Assembly (NCBI GenBank): GCA_026120185.1
Contig: JANUWF010001942.1
Coordinates: 1,116,001 to 1,180,000, forward strand
Origin: Voacanga thouarsii
Taxonomy: Eukaryota; Streptophyta; Magnoliopsida; Gentianales; Apocynaceae
Length of the DNA: 64,000 nt
Direction: 5' to 3'
The notes under the pieces were generated by a model that saw only the letters and a program-made list of their open reading frames with translations, did no database searches and had not been told where the DNA came from. The position numbers were made by a program, and so were the translations under genes. Each line of letters opens with the position of its first letter. Positions within the stretch are counted from its first letter, which is position 1. This document shows positions 58,484 through 64,000 of this stretch, one piece after another.

Positions 58484-58734
58484 CTCTTGCTCTTATTTTC
58501 TTTCCCAAATATTTTTCCTATTTAATCCTCAAGCTATCTCCCTATTTCCACCTCAAGCAAAATTATCATTTTGTCATTCTTACTCAATAAGCACAATTAA
58601 GCATTCTAGACTATAAATCACATATCCAAAGCACATAAAATCATACAAAAATATATTTATGCATGTAAGAAAATATGATATGCATCCCGACCCCATTACT
58701 CTAGGGTTGGTTTTAATTGGGGTTTCACAGAAGT

Positions 58735-59060
58735 AGTCTGGCTCTAGAAGTTCCTCACAGAACTTGAAGTACTGCCATAGATGGACAAGCCAATTGCATT
58801 ATATTGCAACAACACAAGCACAATCTCACAGTCCAAAGAACTGAGGAACCATAAGAAGGGAAAGAATATAGAGAGGAAGTACAACCTAATTTGGGAATTT
58901 ATTCATAGACAGGAAATCATAGTGTAGCAAATTGCCTCGGAGAATAATCTAAGTGATCCATTCACCATGCCTTTGGCTGAGAGAGTCTTTAGAAGACACT
59001 TAGACGCCGTAGGGGTGGGCACCTATGGACTTACATAATCTTAGAGAGCAAGTGGGAGAT
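58735..59060 (+). pseudogene. Copia D RNase H end and polypurine tract
   Basis: Continues copia D after the solo LTR: PIALYCNNTSTISQSKELRN (the conserved C-D-N has become C-N-N), then KKGKNIERKYNLIWEFIHRQ and LSDPFTMPLAERVFRRHLD. A stop falls near 58925. CAAGTGGGAGA just before 59061 is the polypurine tract. Confidence 0.85.
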
Positions 59061-59487
59061 TATTGGAATGTATACCCACTAAGACTGTATTTTTAATTTA
59101 ATTTTGATAAGATTAATAAAGGTTTTATTCTCGTGGATGGTTTATGTTATCTAATTTTAATTTTGTGCATGATTTTGCAGGAAAAAACTCATTGTGTTTA
59201 AGTAAGTGATCCATGTGAATAGTGGTCTTTCACAGTAAGGTATAGTTCACGGGTTACTTAACACATAAACTGTTGTTCTTAACCAGATGATAAGAATGGG
59301 AATCCCATCATGATAAGGTTATTATGTTGTGAATTCCAGGTGAGAAATGCCTTACTTTTAACCAGTGAGTAGTCTTCTCTCTTCATAACAAAAGCGTATT
59401 TCGAATACGTACAACTAAACCTGTAGTAGTGGTTTCTAAAAGTACCATATGGTAGAAACACAAACTACTAATGCTACAGTGTGGACT
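59061..59487 (+). repeat. Copia D 3' LTR, first ~430 bases
   Basis: Starts TATTGGAATGTATACCCACT directly after the polypurine tract (TGTTGG would be usual, so the first G is changed). Ends where GAGAC-rich DNA begins near 59488. The remaining LTR is missing or lies beyond that DNA. Confidence 0.7.
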
Positions 59488-60490
59488 TATACTACTATGG
59501 AAAAATTGGGATTTAAAGAAGAAACTTTGGAAATGAAATTATTTCGTCTCTAAATAGAGACCAATTTGAGACATCATTGAGGCAAATTGATTTTTAAAAA
59601 ACTAAAATGGGATATTTGAGACAAAATAGAGACGAATATTTTTCATCTCTAAATAAAACATTTCTATTTGATCTCCAAATAGATGCAAAATAGAGACAAA
59701 AGTAATGCCGCCTCAATTTTGTCTTGAAATAGAGTCAAAGCAGCAACGATTCTCAATGCGTCACGAATATCAGAGTCAAATTAGAGACGGATGTTTTTTG
59801 TCTCTAACTAAAACGTTTCTATTTAATCTCTAAGTAGATACAAAATAGAGACGATAGTAAAGCCGTCTCAAATTTGTCTCCAAATAGAGTCGGAACCATG
59901 ACGATGGTCAATGTGTCTCTAATATTAAAAATGAAACAGAGACAAAAAAAAAAGTTATTAGTCTCTAATATTAGAGACCAAATAGAGGCGAAAAAATTAT
60001 TAATCTCTAATGTGTTTAAAATTAGAAACTAATTAGAGATGAATATGTTCGTCTCTACCATTTCATTACTCCATTTATTCGGATAATTGGTCTCAACGTC
60101 TCTAATTGGTCTCTAAATAGGGACGTTTTAGAGATTATCGAATCTGTCTCAAATATTTGAGACTGATTAGAGTCTACATTTTTTGTCTCTAAATTTTAGA
60201 GACGAAAAGCATGATTTATGTTTTTATCTCTAAATTGACTCTAATTTCAAATCCATTTCTAAAATTGAAGACGGTCTTAGTCGTCTCTAATTGGTCTCTA
60301 AATAGAGACATTTTAGAGATTATCAAATTCGTCTCAAATATTTGAGACTAATTAGAGTCCACATTTTTTGTCTTTAAATTTTAGTGACGAAAAACATGAT
60401 TTGTGTTTTTGTCTCTAAATTGACTCTAATTTCGAGTCAATAGTCATTGTCTCCATTTGATTTTTAATTTTTTATTTAGAGAGAAAATAG
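59488..60490. repeat. Dense GAGAC/GTCTC subterminal-type repeats, CACTA-like
   Basis: Starts TACTACTATGGAAAAATTGG, similar to CACTA (En/Spm) transposon ends CACTACaaGAAAAA. Then about 900 bases packed with GTCTCTAAAT and GAGAC words in both orientations. Larger repeats are visible: a 185-base unit at 60105 and again at 60290, and a ~156-base unit at 59629 and 59785. CACTA elements have such transposase-binding subterminal arrays. No transposase or opposite end seen in the window, so the family call is tentative. Confidence 0.45.
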
Positions 60491-60879
60491 AAAGTAGTTT
60501 GAGTTATCTTTATATCTCTAAGTATATTTGACAAATTTAAAAAAAATAAATTTTTATTATGTTAAAATGATAATAATTATATGAGATTTCAAATTGAACT
60601 TGAACTTATAATGTAATTCATTTGAGGTTTTAGATGCAATTAAATAAAAACTATGTTTATCATTCTAAATAATTGACATTAATCTAAATTACTTTATCAT
60701 TATCATTATACATTGCTAAGTTGAACTACATGCTTGAGTTACTTTTAATGAAAATAGGCATTAAGGTTATTGTTAAACATTTTGAAAGAAATCTTTACAT
60801 AGTTATTTACAGATTTATTTTAATACCACTGTTTATAATACTATTATGCATACTAGCCAAATTAATACATTTATAAAGA
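60491..60879. other. AT-rich DNA, no gene seen
   Basis: Between the GAGAC repeats and the satellite array; nothing recognised. Confidence 0.5.
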
Positions 60880-62260
60880 TATGCATGCAAATTAACAATT
60901 ACCTTCAAATTTGTTCATAACACTTTTTTTTTTTAACAATTTTAATAAATCTAATAGTTGGATCATTAATTTGATATGCTAATCATTGTAAATGCTTTTT
61001 GATTTAGGCTTTTATATAGAGATTATGCTAGATTATGTGGCAAATTATATCCGATTACCTTCAAATTTAGAGATATTTTAGCAATTTTAAAAAATCCAAT
61101 GGTTGGATCATTAATTTGATATACTAGTCTTTGTAAATATATTAGGTTTTAGGATTTTATATAGAGATTATGCTAGATCATTCCGGCAAAACATATCCGA
61201 TCACCTTCAAATTTTGTCATAATACATTTTTTAGCAATTTTAACAAATCTAATGGTTGGATTGTTAATTTGATATACTAATCATTATAAATACGTTAGGT
61301 TTTGGACTTTTGTGTAGAGATTTGCTAGATTATGTGGCAAATCATATCCAATTACTTTCAAATTTGGACATGATACTTTTGTTAGTAATTTTATCAAATC
61401 TAACGGTTAGATTATAATTTGATATTTAATCTTTGTAAATGCGTTAGGTTTTGGGCTTTTATATAGAGATTATACTAGATCATGTGACATATCCAATTAC
61501 CTTCAAATTCAGTCATGAAACATTTTTTAGAAATTTTAACAAATTTAGCGGTTGGATCGTTAATTTGATATCTTAATCTATGTAAATGCGTTAGGTTTTG
61601 GAGTTTTATATAGAGATTATGCTAGATCCTGTGGCAAATCAGATCCGATTACCTTCAAATTTGGACATAATACTTTTTTACCACTTTTAACAAATCTAAC
61701 AGTTGGATGGTTAATTTGATATGCTAATCATTATAAATGCATTAGGTTTTAGACTTTTCTGCAGAGATTATTCTAGATCATGTTGAAAATCATATCCGAT
61801 TACTTTCAAATTTGGGCATAATACTTTTGTTAGAAATTTTATCAAATCTAATAATTGGACCTTTAATTTGATATGTTAATCTTTGTAAATACTTTAGGTT
61901 TAGGGCTTTTATATAGAGATTATGCTAGATCGTGTGGCAAAACACTTCTGATTACCTTCAATTTTGGCCATGATACTTTTTTTAGAAATTCTAACAAATC
62001 TAACGGTTGAATCATTAATTTGATATGCTAATCTTTGTAAATGCGTTAGGTTTTAAGGTTTTATATAGAGATTATACTCGATTATGTGGCAAATCATGTC
62101 CGATTACCTTTAAATTTGGAGATATACTTTTTTTAACACTTTTAACAAATCTAACTATTGGATCGTTAATTTGATATGCTAGCATTGGTAAATGCATTAG
62201 GTGTTGGGCTTTTATGTAGCGATTAAAGCTATATTATATAAAGATTATACTAGGTTTAAA
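60880..62260. repeat. Tandem array, nine units of about 150 bases
   Basis: The core GTTGGATCGTTAATTTGATA recurs at 60957, 61102, 61255, 61406, 61551, 61702, 61854, 62006 and 62157, a spacing of 145-153 bases. Each unit also has TTTTATATAGAGATTATGCT and CCGATTACCTTCAAATTTG-like parts. Units are diverged from each other, so the array is old or under no homogenisation. A satellite or the internal tandem part of the adjacent CACTA-like element. Confidence 0.9.
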
Positions 62261-62938
62261 CTTTAGACCCTTTTCCCCCTTTCTCCCTTCTTCCCAATTG
62301 CAAACACTTCTTCCCAATTTCCAAACCCCAATGTCCAAAATTTTCAAATTATCCCTCATCTTTCCCCTTCATCTCTTCCATTTCATTCTTGTATTCCCTC
62401 CTTTCTATCTCATTTCCAAAATTTTATGTATTCCCCTAAGAATCCAGTCTCTCATTTTGCTTTTCTTAAACTTTTTGAGAGTACTTAATTAGGAGGAAAG
62501 CCATGGCGAAGCAAAGTTCTTACACCGGCAACACTAGTAAATGAAAAAAAATATAAAACCTACGAAAAGGGAAGGTAACCCCATCCAGATTGCATTCATC
62601 ATCAATCATTACATTTACAAAATTATTTTAATTGCACTATTTTATCCATACTATTATGATACTAACCAAGTAGAATAATTATGTAGTATATGAAAAAGTA
62701 AAAATTATATAATGCTTGCTGATTAAATTAATTCATATAGTATAACTTAATAATTTAATTAAATTATATAATAAATATTTTTTAAGGAAAAAAGAAGAAA
62801 TTTTACAAAACAAACTTAATTATTTGTCTTTTTAATGAAAAGAGAATTTAAAATATTGTTAAAATTTGATTTTTAAAAATAGAGACATTAATAAAATTAC
62901 GGTCCCAATTTAGTTTCTAAGTCCTCTCAATTGTAAAT
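62261..62938. other. No gene identified; C/T-rich then AT-rich DNA
   Basis: A pyrimidine-rich stretch (62270-62420) resembling a plant 5' untranslated region, then AT-rich DNA. A short ATG frame at 62503 ends after about 13 codons. Confidence 0.4.
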
Positions 62939-63245
62939 ATGGCGGGGAAAGAAGAGTTAATAAAGTATTTTGTGCCATTTTATGCAATTCCTCAACCGTC
63001 TAATCTACCTTCTGTATATTTTCATCAGTCGGGCAAGAAAACATTGTTGTTTTCCCGAACTTTCGTATCTAGCCGAAAGGTACCATTTTTTTGTCTGAAA
63101 TTCTTCAACCCAATGGTTCCTCTTATTGTCTTCAACTTTTCATTTTTCTTTAATCCCATTTTAAATTCAACAACACCCATTCACATTTGAGTTTAATTTC
63201 TTAAAACTATCAATTGCAGAGAATTGAAGCAGTGTGAGAGGACAC
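62939..63245 (+). CDS. Possible small two-exon ORF, unknown
   Basis: ATG 62939 (MAGKEELIKYFVPFYAIPQP) opens 47 codons ending SRK, followed by GTACCA (possible splice donor at 63080) and, after a T-rich stretch, TTGCAG (acceptor near 63220). Joining there keeps the frame for a few codons to a TGA near 63238, giving a peptide of about 53 residues. No domain recognised. It may also be a chance ORF or part of a transposon. Weak support only. Confidence 0.2.
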
Positions 63246-64000
63246 GGATTTGCATTAGCCGGAACCACAAAGCTGGAAAAGCTGAAAATTTGTAGTCTCC
63301 GATAGAACCACAAAGCCAGAAAATATAAAAAGGTATTCCTAACTCACAGGTCCGTCTTGTTTCAGTTCAACTCTCTATTTTTCTTAAATCCCACTTTAAA
63401 TCCTTCACACATATTTACATTAGAGTTTAAATTCTTTGCACCCACGCAGAACCCACTTGGAATCGTCACATTTCAATGGCCTATGCGGCTGAGTTCGTGT
63501 CATGGTTGTTTTGGCAGTAGAGGACCTTTCGAGTGCATATAGTTAGTATAACTATTAGCAAACTTTTGGTTGAGTCGTTGGTTTATGCATAGAAACTTTA
63601 AAAGGTTGTTAAGTTTTAGAATTTAAGATATTCTTTCTATTGTTGGGGATTTTATTTTCCTGGAAAGTTATGTCTCTTTTGTGTATAATACGGACCTAAA
63701 ATGTTATTAGTTTGTTTGTTTTTTAAAATATATTTATGATTCTTGAAGAAATGGGGTATGAGAAAATCACTGAGAAACCGAAGTTTCCATTTCAGGTTCT
63801 CTGTTTTTCTATTTTTTTTCCATTTTGATTTTTATCATTCCAGAATGGATATTGTGGCTGAAACTACTGGAGCAGATGATTCATTTTCCATCATGAAATT
63901 AAGAAATTAAAATGTAATACAACTGAACTTCTTTCCTTCTTTATATATAAATTTTGTAGATATTATTGAGGTGGCAATTGAGTGATATAAGGATAATAAG
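63246..64000. other. No gene identified; internal short duplications
   Basis: GAACCACAAAGCTGGAAAA and GAACCACAAAGCCAGAAAA recur about 42 bases apart (near 63262 and 63304). CTTTAATCCCATTTTAAAT and CTTAAATCCCACTTTAAAT recur about 235 bases apart (63150, 63385). No coding or RNA feature supported to the window end. Confidence 0.4.

Larger units (their letters stand above)
54454..58729 (-). repeat. Solo Tekay-type LTR, 4.28 kb
   Basis: Complete LTR on the minus strand with no internal region. On the plus strand it begins TGTAACACCCCAC and ends GTTTCACA, the reverse complement of the family's LTR ends. A perfect 5-base target duplication GAAGT lies at 54449-54453 and 58730-58734. Flanks are the two halves of the copia D RNase H. 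Loss of the internal region by recombination between its LTRs is the simplest explanation. It resembles the Tekay A LTR more than the B LTR in the CT-run and conserved GC-richer block. Confidence 0.93.

Noticed and set aside
60880..62260. CRISPR array
   Set aside because: Units of about 150 bases with gradual divergence across the unit, no short identical repeats with unique spacers, and a plant nuclear context.

Overview
This window is nuclear DNA of a flowering plant, most likely a eudicot. It is AT-rich and built almost entirely from nested, decayed retrotransposons. I find no intact host gene, rRNA, genuine tRNA gene, CRISPR array or bacterial-type operon. The species cannot be read from the sequence.

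Layout. 1-845: minus-strand Ty1/copia gag remnant with a 399-base tandem duplication. 875-7349: Angela-like copia A (broken LTR, leader, gag, protease start), cut at 7350 by a fragment of a long Ty3/gypsy Tekay-type LTR. 8022-10535: 5'-truncated LINE-1-like element, minus strand. 10536-40397: copia B, split by two complete Tekay-type chromoviruses. Tekay A is 14366-28195 with target duplication CTAAG; Tekay B is 28627-40273 with target duplication GTACG. Both have LTRs of about 4.0-4.2 kb. 40398-40960: unidentified minus-strand coding remnant. 41756-43600: Athila-like gypsy pol, minus strand. 45961-47081: chromovirus pol remnant, minus strand. 47082-47457: another Tekay LTR fragment. 47458-54108: copia C, the best preserved copia element. 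54109-59490: copia D remnant holding a 4.28-kb solo Tekay LTR on the minus strand (54454-58729, target duplication GAAGT). 59488-60490: dense GAGAC/GTCTC repeats resembling CACTA subterminal repeats. 60880-62260: nine units of a roughly 150-base tandem repeat. The last 1.7 kb holds only a possible small ORF.

How the parts work together. The copia elements carry gag, protease, integrase, reverse transcriptase, RNase H in that order. The Tekay elements carry gag, protease, reverse transcriptase, RNase H, integrase, chromodomain, and prime from initiator tRNA-Met. All coding regions contain stops or frameshifts, so none is autonomous as it stands. Nonsense codons in Tekay A gag are overwhelmingly TAG, many at expected glutamine (CAG) sites, as expected from deamination of methylated CHG sites.

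Most interesting signals. (1) Both Tekay elements have an extra acidic ORF between the primer-binding site and gag. It starts with the same context about 85 bases after the primer-binding site and carries P-V-[IV]-D-L-x-x-D-S-[ED] motifs that look like SUMO-interacting motifs. (2) All seven Tekay LTR copies carry a tRNA-like A-box/B-box module 234-251 bases from the LTR start. (3) The leaders of the three copia copies carry arrays of short hairpins.
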